A stretch of DNA of 64,000 bases from CAWGGS01 sp046704745 (GCA_046704745.1 JBJKRL010000067.1:1-64000); one strand, 5' to 3'; positions 53,259-63,123 are shown, counted from the stretch's first letter. Translations and numbers: made by a program. The notes: generated from the sequence alone by a model not told the origin.

Positions 53259-55190
53259 ATGCGTGAAATTGTTCTTGGTACAGCCGGACACGTCGACCAT
53301 GGGAAGACAAGTCTCATCAAGGCGCTGACCGGCATTGACACCGACAGGCTGAAAGAGGAGAAGAAGAGGGGAATCACCATTGAGCTGGGATTTGCCTTTC
53401 TTGATCTTCCTTGCGGCCACCGGATCGGTATTGTCGATGTTCCCGGTCATGAAAAATTTGTTAAAAACATGGTAGCGGGAGTAACCGGCATGGATCTGCT
53501 GGCCTTTGTTATCGCCGCCGACGAAGGGATCATGCCCCAGACCCGCGAGCATTTTGAGATTTGCCGATTGCTCGGTGTAAAAAAAGGATTGGTTATCCTG
53601 ACAAAAATCGATATGGTCGATGAAGAATGGCTGGAACTGGTTGAGGAAGAAGTCCGCGAGTTCTGTATTGGCAGTTTTCTAGAGGGAGCGCCCATCCTTA
53701 AGGTTTCGTCAACCACCGGCGAGGGAATAGAGAATGTTCGAGATGTGCTGGATGAGTTTGTGCGCACGTATGATTTTATAGAAACATTCGGACCTTTTCG
53801 GTTGCCTGTCGATCGGGTCTTTGCCATGAAGGGTTTCGGTGCAGTTGTTACCGGTACCTCGATCTCCGGTCGGGTATCCCTGGGTGATGACCTGCGCTTT
53901 TATCCAACAGATCTGGTGACAAGGGTGCGGGGGATTCAAGTACATTCCAAAAGTGTGGAATCGGTTGAGGCTGGATACCGTACTGCCATAAATCTTCAGG
54001 GGGTGGATGTCGAGCAGATAGAGCGAGGCATGGTAGCCGCTCCACCCGGCGCCTTACAACCCACCTATATGCTGGACTGCCGTTTCCTCTATCTTGGCTC
54101 GAATGCAAAGCCGTTAAAACATCGGGCCAGAGTCCGTGTGCATCTCGGAACCGATGAAATTATTGGCCGAATATCCTTATTAGATGGGGATGAGGTCAAA
54201 CCGGGCGAAGAAGCGGGTGTCCAGCTGCTTTTGGAAAAGCCGGTGGCGGTCTGGCCGGAAGATCGGTATGTGATCCGCAGTTACTCCCCTGTTTTTACAA
54301 TAGGTGGGGGAGTAGTGCTGGGCAACCTGTCTCCGAAAAAAAGAAAACGGGTCAGCGATCATGATCGGGACTATAACCGGAAAGTCCTCGACATCCTGGA
54401 AAACGGCAAGCAGGAGGATAAGATACTCCTTTTTCTGGAGGAAAGTGGAACAAAAGGATTGGTTTTAGAGGAGATTGGCGTACGGCTCGGGATGTTTGGG
54501 AAGAATCTGAAAAAAGCCTTGAATGATCCCATATCTTCGAGAAAGATCGTCGTGGTTGATTCCACAAATCAACGCTATCTTACCCAAAGAGTAACTAATA
54601 ATATAACAGCAAGGATCGTTGAAAGCCTGACTGCTTACCATAGTGAGAATCCTTTACAGAAAGGACTTTCCAAAGAGGAATTGCGCTCCGGTCTAGGCAA
54701 GGGGATAGATCAGAAGGTGTTTAATTTCTGCCTCACTGACTTGTTGAAAAAAGAAACCGTCATCCAGGAGGAATCCATGGTCCGTCTGGCCACCCATAAA
54801 GTGGCCTTGAAAGGAGATGAGAAAAAGCTGCAAAACGATCTTGAAATCTGGTACAGGGAAAAGGGTCTGGCAACAGCCACGGTAAAAGATACCTTGGAAC
54901 ACTTTCAGGACTATCCTGAGAGCATGATCAAAGAGGTCCTTGCCCTGCTCCTCCGGGATGAGAAGCTGATCAAGATCAGCGAGACCCTCTACTTTGATGC
55001 AGCGGTAATGTCGCGTCTGAAGGACGATCTTATTGCCTTTATTGAGCGTGAAGGCGAGATTGATGCCCCGGGATTTAAAAACCTCACCGGGTTGACCAGA
55101 AAATTTTCCATCCCCATTCTCGAGTATCTCGATCGAATCAAGCTGACCATTCGGGTGGGAGATAAAAGGATCCTGCGTAAGAAAATTTGA
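53259..55190 (+). CDS. selB: selenocysteine-specific elongation factor SelB
   Basis: The protein has 643 residues. The GTPase part starts VLGTAGHVDHGKTSLIKALT with LKEEKKRGITIELGFAFLDL and VDVPGHEKFVKNM. EF-Tu-like domains II and III follow, then about 250 residues of C-terminal winged-helix repeats (the SECIS-binding part, domain IV). It delivers Sec-tRNA to UGA codons with a SECIS hairpin. It gives support for the UGA-containing DsrE gene at 39416-39727. No selC tRNA, selA or selD is visible in the window. Confidence 0.96.
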   Translation: MREIVLGTAGHVDHGKTSLIKALTGIDTDRLKEEKKRGITIELGFAFLDLPCGHRIGIVDVPGHEKFVKNMVAGVTGMDLLAFVIAADEGIMPQTREHFEICRLLGVKKGLVILTKIDMVDEEWLELVEEEVREFCIGSFLEGAPILKVSSTTGEGIENVRDVLDEFVRTYDFIETFGPFRLPVDRVFAMKGFGAVVTGTSISGRVSLGDDLRFYPTDLVTRVRGIQVHSKSVESVEAGYRTAINLQGVDVEQIERGMVAAPPGALQPTYMLDCRFLYLGSNAKPLKHRARVRVHLGTDEIIGRISLLDGDEVKPGEEAGVQLLLEKPVAVWPEDRYVIRSYSPVFTIGGGVVLGNLSPKKRKRVSDHDRDYNRKVLDILENGKQEDKILLFLEESGTKGLVLEEIGVRLGMFGKNLKKALNDPISSRKIVVVDSTNQRYLTQRVTNNITARIVESLTAYHSENPLQKGLSKEELRSGLGKGIDQKVFNFCLTDLLKKETVIQEESMVRLATHKVALKGDEKKLQNDLEIWYREKGLATATVKDTLEHFQDYPESMIKEVLALLLRDEKLIKISETLYFDAAVMSRLKDDLIAFIEREGEIDAPGFKNLTGLTRKFSIPILEYLDRIKLTIRVGDKRILRKKI

Positions 55191-55292
55191 GAACAACATT
55201 TCCCGGCACTCCACCTATGTATTTATATCTGAAGTACTGGCAAACGTTTTCAAAACATGGGGGGCACAGGCTCTTGCTTTTCCTGAAAACCG

Positions 55293-56738
55293 TTATGGGG
55301 TATCGCGTTGCCAGGTGATGACAAGAAAACGCCTGGTGTCCTCCCGAACTCGGCAAGCATGATCGATTCGCAGACCGGCTATCGCTATGATTTTTCCGTG
55401 GGATACAAGCACCGGGAACAATGGCCGGTGCTGCCTCAGAATTTTTGCGTCGCTTAAAAAACGGGTAATCTTTTTGCTTCCTGAAGCTCCTAAAGGCCAA
55501 AACCTCTCACCAGCAAGTGGTGTGCGCAGCAAAAGAGGAAAAGGGCTACAGTCGGCATCCAGGAGGAGTTCCCCTTCACCGAGGTTTTCCGGTCTTTGAG
55601 GGGGCAGACGAAGGGAGAGGCTGTGGCCTGCAGCATTGTAGTTTCCCGGACCTTCGATCTGTAGAGAGATCGTTATACTTTCCAGGCCGCTTCCCCTGAA
55701 CCTTTTTCTCCCAGCAGGGTGAAAAAATATTGTTTCTTTTTCTGTTTTCCAAACGCGAAGACCGCGGCCGAGGTGGATTTCGGCACCGGTGTGGCCGGTG
55801 GCAATGAGATTGCGGACCTGGTCAATCTGACAAAATCCCGGCGATGTTCCCATCTGCCAAAAGACCTTTTCCAGAACCCGGCGTTGGAGGGCCGGATGGG
55901 CAGCCAAAAAAGAGATGATTGGAATCCTGACAGCTTCAGGATACGTCCTTTGGGGAGAAGCCTTTCCTTGTTCAATCTGAACCAGATCTTCAAAGATACC
56001 CTTAGTAAGTTGCTGAAGAAGGTCGTCGTCCAAACGTACTATATCAGAGGTTTGCAACAGGCTTTTTCGGATCGCGGCATTGAAGTTCTTCTCGAGATAC
56101 GGCAACAGATCCAGCCGCACCCTGTTACGTAAAAAGACAGTTGATCGATTTGAACTGTCCAGGCAGAAAGGGATATTTTTCTTCTTTAAGTATTTGAAAA
56201 GAGAGTCCTTTGTTTCTTGCAAAAGTGGTCTGACGACAGTATCGCGCTTCATTGCCATTCCGCTAAGACCCTGCAGGCCGCTGCCTCGGATCAGGCGGAG
56301 CAGAACTTCTTCTGCTTGATCGTCTGCCGTGTGGCCTACTGCTATAAAAGAAGCACCAAGGCGGATACGTTCAGTTTCCAAGGCTGCATAGCGCAGGTTT
56401 CGTGCCGCCTCTTCCAGTGAAGCTCCGGATCGCTTCTGTTCGCTATAAACATCGACGGTAACGGTGGAAAAAGGGATCTGGTTGCAGCTGCACTGTCTTT
56501 GGAGTATTTTTCTTTCATCTTCGATTTCGTCAGGCCGCAATCCATGATCGACATAAACGGCATAGAGATTGAAGCATGCCATCTCGAACAGAATATGCAG
56601 GAGCGCCATGGAATCAGGGCCGCCGGAAACCGCAACAAGGACCTGGTCACCTTCGGCTAGGAGTCGGTTTCCCTGGATGAAGTCTGTTACCCGGCGGAGC
56701 AACGGAACCCGGGAGGATAAGGGTGAATTTTTTTTCAA
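55293..56738 (-). CDS. tilS: tRNA(Ile)-lysidine synthetase
   Basis: The protein has 481 residues. The PP-loop LVAVSGGPDSMALLHILFEM near residue 33, VDHGLRPDEIEDER and VGHTADDQAEEVLLRLIRGS are the family hallmarks. The C-terminal tilS-type substrate domain includes GSGLESITISLQIEGPGNY and FLSDAKILRQHRPLFPVLVS. It modifies C34 of tRNA-Ile(CAU) to lysidine. The reading starts at a TTG; an internal start is possible. Confidence 0.93.
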   Translation of the reverse strand: MKKNSPLSSRVPLLRRVTDFIQGNRLLAEGDQVLVAVSGGPDSMALLHILFEMACFNLYAVYVDHGLRPDEIEDERKILQRQCSCNQIPFSTVTVDVYSEQKRSGASLEEAARNLRYAALETERIRLGASFIAVGHTADDQAEEVLLRLIRGSGLQGLSGMAMKRDTVVRPLLQETKDSLFKYLKKKNIPFCLDSSNRSTVFLRNRVRLDLLPYLEKNFNAAIRKSLLQTSDIVRLDDDLLQQLTKGIFEDLVQIEQGKASPQRTYPEAVRIPIISFLAAHPALQRRVLEKVFWQMGTSPGFCQIDQVRNLIATGHTGAEIHLGRGLRVWKTEKETIFFHPAGRKRFRGSGLESITISLQIEGPGNYNAAGHSLSLRLPPQRPENLGEGELLLDADCSPFPLLLRTPLAGERFWPLGASGSKKITRFLSDAKILRQHRPLFPVLVSHGKIIAIAGLRIDHACRVREDTRRFLVITWQRDTP

Positions 56739-56839
56739 GGCTAAGCTTTTAGTTTAATTCTCTTAAAATGACTGGTATATGATACGCAATAGTCGCAAAA
56801 GGTGCAACACTGTCTGTATGGTATCAAACGGAGTGCATA

Positions 56840-57238
56840 ATGAGGATACTCATAGTCGAAGACGAATATATCAGTCGGGTGCTCCTCTCTGAAACGCTTT
56901 CTGTTTATGGAACCTGTCAAGTGGCGATTAATGGAGAGGAAGCTGTTGAAATGATGAAACGCTCCTTTGAAACCAAGGAGCGATTCGATTTGGTCTGCCT
57001 CGATATCATGATGCCTGAAATGGATGGCCAGGAGGTGTTGTGTCGCATCAGGGAGATGGAAAAAGAAAGACATATTCAGGCAATAGAGGCAACAAAAGTC
57101 ATAATGACGACGGCTTTGGATGACTCGAAAAATATCATGCAGGCATTTGCCAAGGGGCATTGTGAGGCTTATCTTACCAAACCGCTGAATAGAGAAAAGT
57201 TGCTTCAACACCTCAGAGACTTGCGGCTTATCTATTGA
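56840..57238 (+). CDS. response regulator, receiver-only
   Basis: The protein has 132 residues; GGAG precedes the ATG. Receiver features: MRILIVEDEYISR, LVCLDIMMPEMDGQEVL with the phospho-Asp, IMTTALD with the conserved Thr, YLTKPLNREKLL with the Lys. No output domain. Followed on the same strand by an Hpt protein, which suggests a phosphorelay. Confidence 0.92.
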   Translation: MRILIVEDEYISRVLLSETLSVYGTCQVAINGEEAVEMMKRSFETKERFDLVCLDIMMPEMDGQEVLCRIREMEKERHIQAIEATKVIMTTALDDSKNIMQAFAKGHCEAYLTKPLNREKLLQHLRDLRLIY

Positions 57239-57507
57239 TATTCCTCTTCCTGTTCATGAGTGCGCATGAAAATCATGCATCTTGATACTATGTGGATATT
57301 ACTGTTTTTTTGTCACCTTGTATTTCTCTTTATTTTATGTAACAATTAATTCTTGATAGTGGGTATTTTGCTCACACAGAGGAATTTAAGCCATCTCGGT
57401 TGAAAGATTGTAGCTTACTGTGGCAATTATATCCCTAAACGATTGATAAGAACAATCGGCCAGTCGTTATTGAAATGTAGGGAAATGTGTTTTTGAGGGG
57501 AGTTGCT

Positions 57508-57846
57508 ATGACCTCACAACGATATATCAATCAAATTAAGACGTATCTTTCCGATCAGTTCAACCTGGGAGATGAACAGGTGAGCGAGATGATGCCGAGC
57601 TTCATTTCCACTCTGGCCGGTCACATGACCAATCTTGAGAAGGCCTATGAGAGCGGTGATCTGATGGTTCTCGGCAAATCCGGGCATACAATCAAAGGGG
57701 CTTTTTTAAATCTTGGTCTTCATGATTGTGCGGAAATTGCTCTACAGATAGAACGCCGGGGCAAAGAAGGGGATCATTCAACGGATTTTGCCCATTTAAT
57801 CGAAAGGTTGCGGCAAAAGGTTGATGTTATTACCAGCAGGAATTGA
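57508..57846 (+). CDS. histidine phosphotransfer (Hpt) protein
   Basis: The protein has 112 residues from the ATG at 57508 with GGGGAG upstream. A four-helix Hpt with KSGHTIKGAFLNLGLHDCAE; the phosphorylated His is His60. The rest is helical and charged. It could carry phosphate between the receiver 270 nt upstream and an unseen hybrid kinase. Confidence 0.87.
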   Translation: MTSQRYINQIKTYLSDQFNLGDEQVSEMMPSFISTLAGHMTNLEKAYESGDLMVLGKSGHTIKGAFLNLGLHDCAEIALQIERRGKEGDHSTDFAHLIERLRQKVDVITSRN

Positions 57847-57980
57847 TAGGCTTATCCTGTACTCTTCCCATTTTTCTCTAAACCTGTTCAGCCAGCAGTC
57901 TGCCAATCACCATACTCTGAAATTCCTAAATATTACCTTATACCACAAGGGCATAAGCTTCGTACGAGCAGGCAAGCTGC

Positions 57981-59417
57981 TCAACTCAGCTTTAAACTTT
58001 CCAGCAAACGGGTATGTATATTGTCGAAGCCGCCATTTGATAGGATGGCTACGACATCTCCGGCCTTTAGAATGCCTTTCAGGTGTGTGAGTATTTCGTC
58101 CGTTGAAGAAAAGGCATGTGCCTTCAATTGCCTTTGTTGCAGGTCGGCTGCCAGTTTTTCCGCTGAAAAAAGATCTTGCGCAGGGATATTATCCAATGGG
58201 AGCGGGGAACGTATCAACGTAATATCGGCCGAATCAAAGGCAGTGACATATTCATTCTGGAAAATGGCTCTACGTGATGAGTTCGTACGCGGCTCGAAAA
58301 CGCAGACCAACCGTCTTCCGGCATAGGCTACCTTTAATCCGGCCAGGGTTTCCCGAACCGCAGTCGGGTGATGGGCAAAATCATCGATGACCGTAATACC
58401 CCGTTCAATGCCTCGTACCTCCTGGCGTCTCTTTACCCCTTGGAAGCCGGACAGTCCTTCGTTTATACTCTGCCGATCAACTCCGATATGGTTGAGGACT
58501 GCAGTTACAGCAAGGCTGTTAAGACAATTATGACGGCCTGACAGAGAAACGCTCATATTGGCCCATCTGTTTCCTTCATGAAGAACGGTAAAATGACTTT
58601 TTCCCTTTGAAAAGGAAATGCCGGCAAGGGACCAGTCCAGGGTTTGGGTCATACCGTATCCCTGTACAGGGCAGGGGGCATTTGCCACAACTTCGGAAAC
58701 AACTTTATCATCGAGATTGGCAACAATGAGGCCGTCCGGTGGGAGAAGGGAAACAAATTTATGAAAGGAATTTTTGATCTGATCAAGATTGGCAAATATA
58801 TCGGCATGGTCAAACTCAATCGAAGTAATAATCGCAATATCAGGTCGATAGTGAAGAAACTTTGAACCCTTATCGAAGAAAGCGGTGTCGTATTCGTCGC
58901 CTTCGGAGATAAAGTATTTTCCTGATCCTAGGTGGAAGTTCCTCCGGTATTCTTGAACGATACCCCCAATCATGAAAGAAGGGTCGAGTTCTGCACGATT
59001 TAATGTCGCCGCAAGAAGCGAACAGGTTGTCGTCTTGCCATGGGTTCCGGCTACAACAAGTGAAGTGTTTTTGGCAATAAAAAAACGTGACAAGGCCTGG
59101 GGGAATGAGAGATACGGAATTCTGAGGCGGGCAAGTTCTGCCGCTTCTGGGTTTTTTCTGGTAATGACATTGCCTACGATGACAAGATCCGGTTTGGGGG
59201 TGAGATTTGCCCCATTATACCCTTCTTTTATTGGTATGTTCAGACCAGAGAGAAAATCTGACATAGGAGGGTAGACATGGATGTCCGATCCGCTGATCGC
59301 AAAACCGGATTGCTGCAACATCCCTGCAAGGGCTGCCATTCCTGTACCGCAGATTCCCATTATATGGATGGACTTTATGCCGTCCGGGGCATAATTGAGC
59401 TGTGGGTCAAGTTCCAT
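57981..59417 (-). CDS. mpl: UDP-MurNAc:L-Ala-gamma-D-Glu-meso-Dap ligase Mpl
   Basis: The protein has 478 residues. A Mur-ligase: IHIMGICGTGMAALAGMLQQ at the N-terminus, the ATP loop VVAGTHGKTTTCSLLAATLN, EFDHADIFANLDQIKNSF and the C-terminal domain with IDDFAHHPTAVRETLAGLKV, RTNSSRRAIF and LSNGGFDNIHTRLLE. Mpl joins recycled murein tripeptide to UDP-MurNAc. With the MurU- and AmgK-like genes it argues for active peptidoglycan recycling. It lies 5 nt after the small gene at 59423. Confidence 0.95.
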   Translation of the reverse strand: MELDPQLNYAPDGIKSIHIMGICGTGMAALAGMLQQSGFAISGSDIHVYPPMSDFLSGLNIPIKEGYNGANLTPKPDLVIVGNVITRKNPEAAELARLRIPYLSFPQALSRFFIAKNTSLVVAGTHGKTTTCSLLAATLNRAELDPSFMIGGIVQEYRRNFHLGSGKYFISEGDEYDTAFFDKGSKFLHYRPDIAIITSIEFDHADIFANLDQIKNSFHKFVSLLPPDGLIVANLDDKVVSEVVANAPCPVQGYGMTQTLDWSLAGISFSKGKSHFTVLHEGNRWANMSVSLSGRHNCLNSLAVTAVLNHIGVDRQSINEGLSGFQGVKRRQEVRGIERGITVIDDFAHHPTAVRETLAGLKVAYAGRRLVCVFEPRTNSSRRAIFQNEYVTAFDSADITLIRSPLPLDNIPAQDLFSAEKLAADLQQRQLKAHAFSSTDEILTHLKGILKAGDVVAILSNGGFDNIHTRLLESLKLS

Positions 59418-59422
59418 GGATC

Positions 59423-59614
59423 TTATTTTGACCGGGATGATTCCCTGATCGTCGTGTGTATCTCTTTGAAGATTTTATCGAAATTTGCCGGGGTTATCCT
59501 TCCTGCCTCAATAAATTTAATGGCAATCTCTTTAGATATTTTCAAAAAAGTCTCTTCAGAAACCACTTGAGGTTTACCTTGGTCCGGCGTCTTTCCTGGT
59601 GCAGATGGCTGCAT
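59423..59614 (-). CDS. small conserved protein upstream of mpl
   Basis: The protein has 63 residues. It reads SEETFLKISKEIAIKFIEAG, then RITPANFDKIFKEIHTTIR, a helical pair with a Pro-rich N-terminus (PSAPGKTPDQGKP). It resembles short Desulfobacterota proteins I have seen annotated hypothetical. Its stop lies 5 nt from the mpl ATG, so the two are tightly coupled in translation. Confidence 0.65.
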   Translation of the reverse strand: MQPSAPGKTPDQGKPQVVSEETFLKISKEIAIKFIEAGRITPANFDKIFKEIHTTIRESSRSK

Positions 59615-59930
59615 AGCGATACCTATGGAGGTTATGATTACAAAAGCCTCTGCCGTTGGAAGAAGGCCAGTTCATCGTGAAACGGCAGAGGCGTCTTTCA
59701 GTATAGGAAAAACCGATCAGGCCATTCCCGGTGAAAGAAAGCTGGTTACCCCGGATTTCTCAGAACTGAGGCTGCCTCTAGGAGCTGCTGCCGGATGAGG
59801 CATCCCACGAGCACCTCCGGAAGAATTCCAGTGAGCATTGTATCGAACAGAAGTCGGCAGTATTTGCTATATTCCAACTCAACGTTAATAAATGACTAAC
59901 TGTAAGATACGATGGTTATGAGAAATCGGG

Positions 59931-60524
59931 CTATGGCAATTTTGCCAGTTTATCCATATCGATCTTGGCTGCATATGCCATGAGATCTTCTCTTTTGACG
60001 TTATTTCCTTCAACAGTAATAAGAAGTTTATTGTCGATGACAATATTAACGGTTCCCGCTGAATCTTTGTAATCGACAATGGCCTTCTGACCGTTTATCA
60101 ACTCGAGTTTTCCGGCAGATGAAGCAAAGATGGGGTTGCTGAACATCATCATCATGGACTGCATCATCGGAGAATCTGTGCTGAACCTGACAGTAATGGA
60201 GGCATCATCCTTCACATATTGACGTTCCGCTGTTATGGCGCCTCCAAACATCGCAGATCCCATGGCTTTGTTGTCCGCCTGCTTGGCAGTCCAGCCGGAG
60301 AGCGGTTCCGGGAGCAATTTGCCTAATACCTCGCCTTTCTTCTGGCGGATCATTTGGCTGGCATATTCGAGGCTGGCGACTGCCGACGAAAGCTGACCGT
60401 TTTTATAGTGGAGAACCGCTTCATTGATTGTTTTAAGTACTGGATCATCAGATGCTTCTGACAGGAGGGGGAAAGAAAAGAAAAGCAGCAGGGCGATTGC
60501 CAAAAAACAAAACTTTCGAAACAT
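59931..60524 (-). CDS. secreted conserved protein of unknown function
   Basis: The protein has 197 residues; the start at 60524 has AAGGAGAAAACG upstream, and the longer frame to 60641 has no such support. A signal peptide ends near SEASDDP. The mature part has a helical LHYKNGQLSSAVASLEYASQ, a segment of Met-rich MMQSMMMMF, and KLELINGQKAIVDYKDSAGT, then VNIVIDNKLLITVEGNNVKR. Beta-rich C-terminal half. A periplasmic protein with a possible metal-binding Met cluster (inference); the family is unrecognised. Confidence 0.8.
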   Translation of the reverse strand: MFRKFCFLAIALLLFFSFPLLSEASDDPVLKTINEAVLHYKNGQLSSAVASLEYASQMIRQKKGEVLGKLLPEPLSGWTAKQADNKAMGSAMFGGAITAERQYVKDDASITVRFSTDSPMMQSMMMMFSNPIFASSAGKLELINGQKAIVDYKDSAGTVNIVIDNKLLITVEGNNVKREDLMAYAAKIDMDKLAKLP

Positions 60525-60738
60525 CGTTTTCTCCTTGATTGACAGGCATGGTAAAAGTACAGAAACGAGGCAACCTGCTGAAGCGGTTTTCTTTCTATTC
60601 AGTCTCCGGGGAATATTGAGGTGATAAAAGAGCAGCCTCAATATTTCTTCTCCAAAGACTGATTTTTACCATTCTTATAGCCGGGAATCAAGAAAAGGAT
60701 GCAAGTGTAAAAGTTTGTTATTGCTTTCTTCATCAAGA

Positions 60739-61242
60739 TTAGAGTGGGTCAGTGGTTAAGAAGGGCTCAACACTAATTTTATTTGCTGAAACCAAGTCAA
60801 CCACCCTTTTAAAAGAACTCAGGATCATCAATTGTTCCCATTCGGAAAGTTTCGCATATCGTTCGATAAATGTCTCCTGAAGTGGCGGAGGAACCTGAGA
60901 AAGGATTTTTTGACATTGTTGGGTTATCCGGATTTGAACTCGGCGACGATCGATTGAATCCCGTATACGTTCAATAAGCTCCCGCTTTTCGAGCCGGTTA
61001 AGGATATCGGTTACTGTTGCCTGACTCAGGCTGATCGATCGTGCCAACTCGGTTACCGAGATCAGGTCGTGGTTGGCGATCTCATTGAGAATTATCAGCT
61101 GGGGGCCTGTGAGGCCATAGCGACGGCTCAAATCTTTGGAATTCAAAGAAATAGCTTGGATAATTTTGCGAAGAGATAAGAGCATTTCCCGAGATCGTTG
61201 CTGGGAAGATAATGTTTCAAGAGTGTGAGATGCGTTTTCCAT
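60739..61242 (-). CDS. MarR-family transcriptional regulator
   Basis: The protein has 167 residues. Winged-helix core: LTGPQLIILNEIANHDLISV, TELARSISLSQATVTDILNR, then LEKRELIERIRDSIDRRRVQ, which includes the wing. MarR proteins are ligand-sensitive repressors acting as dimers. An AT-rich gap of 800 nt upstream could hold operators, including a palindromic CACATCGTGT at about 61440. Confidence 0.92.
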   Translation of the reverse strand: MENASHTLETLSSQQRSREMLLSLRKIIQAISLNSKDLSRRYGLTGPQLIILNEIANHDLISVTELARSISLSQATVTDILNRLEKRELIERIRDSIDRRRVQIRITQQCQKILSQVPPPLQETFIERYAKLSEWEQLMILSSFKRVVDLVSANKISVEPFLTTDPL

Positions 61243-62078
61243 CCGAGGGCCTCTTGGTTATGGCGTCTGTAGGTTTTTCGACTTTGTAAAAAAAAAAACG
61301 ATTCAGGGGCGTAGCTTCTTTCATTTTGCATTGCCGGACAAAATGTTGGTCGCATTTGAGCCGGCTGATATTTATTAAACTCTCTGGAAAAAATTCTTCT
61401 TACACAAAGTTATGCATCATTTCCATATATTTTTGATAACACATCGTGTTGTATGCATTATTGGCGATATCAGCAAACTTAATATATAGTATACGAAATA
61501 TATTGTGGAATATTATTTATATCTCTTGTACAATAGTATAAAAATATTGGAGATTCAATAAATAAATACAATAATAACAGGCCTAATTGCCAGTATTTTT
61601 TGTAGTTTCATCATATCGGAAATCATTTTCAAAGTGGATCAATTTACGCATTAACCTCAATTGCCGGGGGGATGTTAATTAAACGTAACTTAACAAAACT
61701 CAAATAACTAATTAATATTTTATTAGTTATTTGAGTAAGCCTCATATCATAAAAATGGGGCGCATTTGAAATGCCGTAATTTCTGTTTCCGGAAATACAG
61801 TTGCCGAAGGGAAATGAGCTTGAATAATCCAGGAAAATAATACAAGTACCTGAAATATATTTTATATTTATAAATAAATTGGATGCGATTTGCTTGGATT
61901 TTTCTCAAGTAGCAATTTGAATTACCTTGACAAAAGCTTGGATAAAATATATCGAGTACAATCTATAAATACAGGTTGATCGTTATAATCATCCCAACGA
62001 CGATCGTTTGCAGGGATCTCTATCGAATCAGGAGCATTTGGGAAGGCTTATATGCTTGTTGGATAATGGGAAATAGAA
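61243..62078. other. AT-rich gap between the divergent marR and corrinoid-activation genes
   Basis: About 836 nt with no gene. It contains a 15-bp perfect inverted repeat at 61698-61736, an ATGCATCA...CACATCGTGT...ATGCAT region (61411-61456), and a weak promoter TTGACA at 61927-61932 with TATCGA 17 nt later. Its length and low GC suggest regulatory DNA or a lost gene. Confidence 0.55.
61698..61736. repeat. 15-bp perfect inverted repeat
   Basis: ACTCAAATAACTAAT (61698-61712) is perfectly matched by ATTAGTTATTTGAGT (61722-61736) around a 9-nt AT loop. No T-run follows, so an operator or cruciform rather than a terminator. Confidence 0.6.
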
Positions 62079-62765
62079 ATGATAGTAAGCACCTTTGAAA
62101 AATCGTTTGATACCGAAAAAGTACTTCGGCTCATGGGAGCCAAACGAGGGAAAAGACCATCTACCTCCACTCAGCGACGTATCAAGAACCTTAAACCTGA
62201 TGTGCATAAGTTGCTGAAACCAAAGCTTGATTTCCGCAGATTTGCTTTAGACGGTGTTGATTGCAAAAGTATAAAACTTGCGGATGGAACCCATTTTAAA
62301 AGTCATAAGCTTGCAAAAGCTGTTGGCAATGCCGAAGAGATTTATTGTTTCATTGCCACTGTCGGATCGAAAATCGATGAAGAGATACAGAGGTTGATGA
62401 GAGAGCGACGGTATGCTGATGCCTATGTTTTGGATGCCGTAGGTTCGATTTCCGCTGAAAATGTCGTTGAACAATATTATCAACATATGGCCGAAAAGTC
62501 TAAAAAAGAGGGCAGAGCAGTGACGTTGCGGTTTAGTCCGGGATACTGCGATTGGCCGCTGGAGCAACAACGTCTGTTATTCGCAACCTTCACAGACAGA
62601 ACTCCTGTAGGTGTTTCACTGAGTCAAAGTTTTTTGATGTCACCTCGCAAATCCGTTTCCGGTGTTTTCGGAATTCTGCCACCCGGTACTTCCGGTGCTG
62701 ATCCCGCCTATAATCCATGTGTGACGTGTTGTAAACATGATTGCATTGCCAGACGAAGCCACTAG
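62079..62765 (+). CDS. corrinoid/methionine-synthase activation-domain protein
   Basis: The protein has 228 residues. It corresponds to the stand-alone MetH activation domain: ATVGSKIDEEIQRLM, LDAVGSISAENVVEQYYQHM, and the C-terminal signature LRFSPGYCDWPLEQQRLLFA, then SLSQSFLMSPRKSVSGVFGI. It ends with a Cys-rich CVTCCKHDCIARR. Such proteins help reductive reactivation of corrinoid methyltransferases. It lies upstream of the mttB-family gene, a pairing expected for corrinoid-dependent methyl transfer. Confidence 0.87.
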   Translation: MIVSTFEKSFDTEKVLRLMGAKRGKRPSTSTQRRIKNLKPDVHKLLKPKLDFRRFALDGVDCKSIKLADGTHFKSHKLAKAVGNAEEIYCFIATVGSKIDEEIQRLMRERRYADAYVLDAVGSISAENVVEQYYQHMAEKSKKEGRAVTLRFSPGYCDWPLEQQRLLFATFTDRTPVGVSLSQSFLMSPRKSVSGVFGILPPGTSGADPAYNPCVTCCKHDCIARRSH

Positions 62766-62877
62766 CCGGCCGTTCATGAAAAACACAACACCGTATACGA
62801 TTAACATTTTAATTCTGATTCAATCCGTGAACCGCGGGCTAAAGCTGACCATCACAGGTCTATAAATCTATACAGTA

Positions 62878-63090
62878 GAGCCTTTTGCAAAATGAGGATT
62901 CTCGGAATCTATGCTTTCCGGTTAAAAATCAAGGCATGCGAAAATTTTTACCGCAGGCATATAAGTGATATCGGAGTCAGAGTTTATGCCCGGAGGGTGC
63001 TTACCTCCGAGGATAAAATTTTGAGCATAACGCGGAGTTTGGGCCGGTAAGCGAGCCGGCGAGACTCCGAGAAGACCTTTTTGCAAGTGG
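62878..63090 (-). repeat. dispersed repeat family I, copy E (inverted)
   Basis: Reverse complement of copy C over about 165 nt: GAGCCTTTTGCAAAATGAGG at its left, GGCATGCGAAAATTTTTACC, TATAAGTGATATCGGAGTCA, CCCGGAGGGTGCTTACCTCC and GGATAAAATTTTGAGC. It then has an extra hairpin, GGCCGGTAAGCGAGCCGGC, not seen in C. It forms the leader between the corrinoid-activation gene and mttB. Confidence 0.85.
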
Positions 63091-63123
63091 CTCAGTAAAA
63101 AAAGCTAAGAAAGGAGAGATAGA

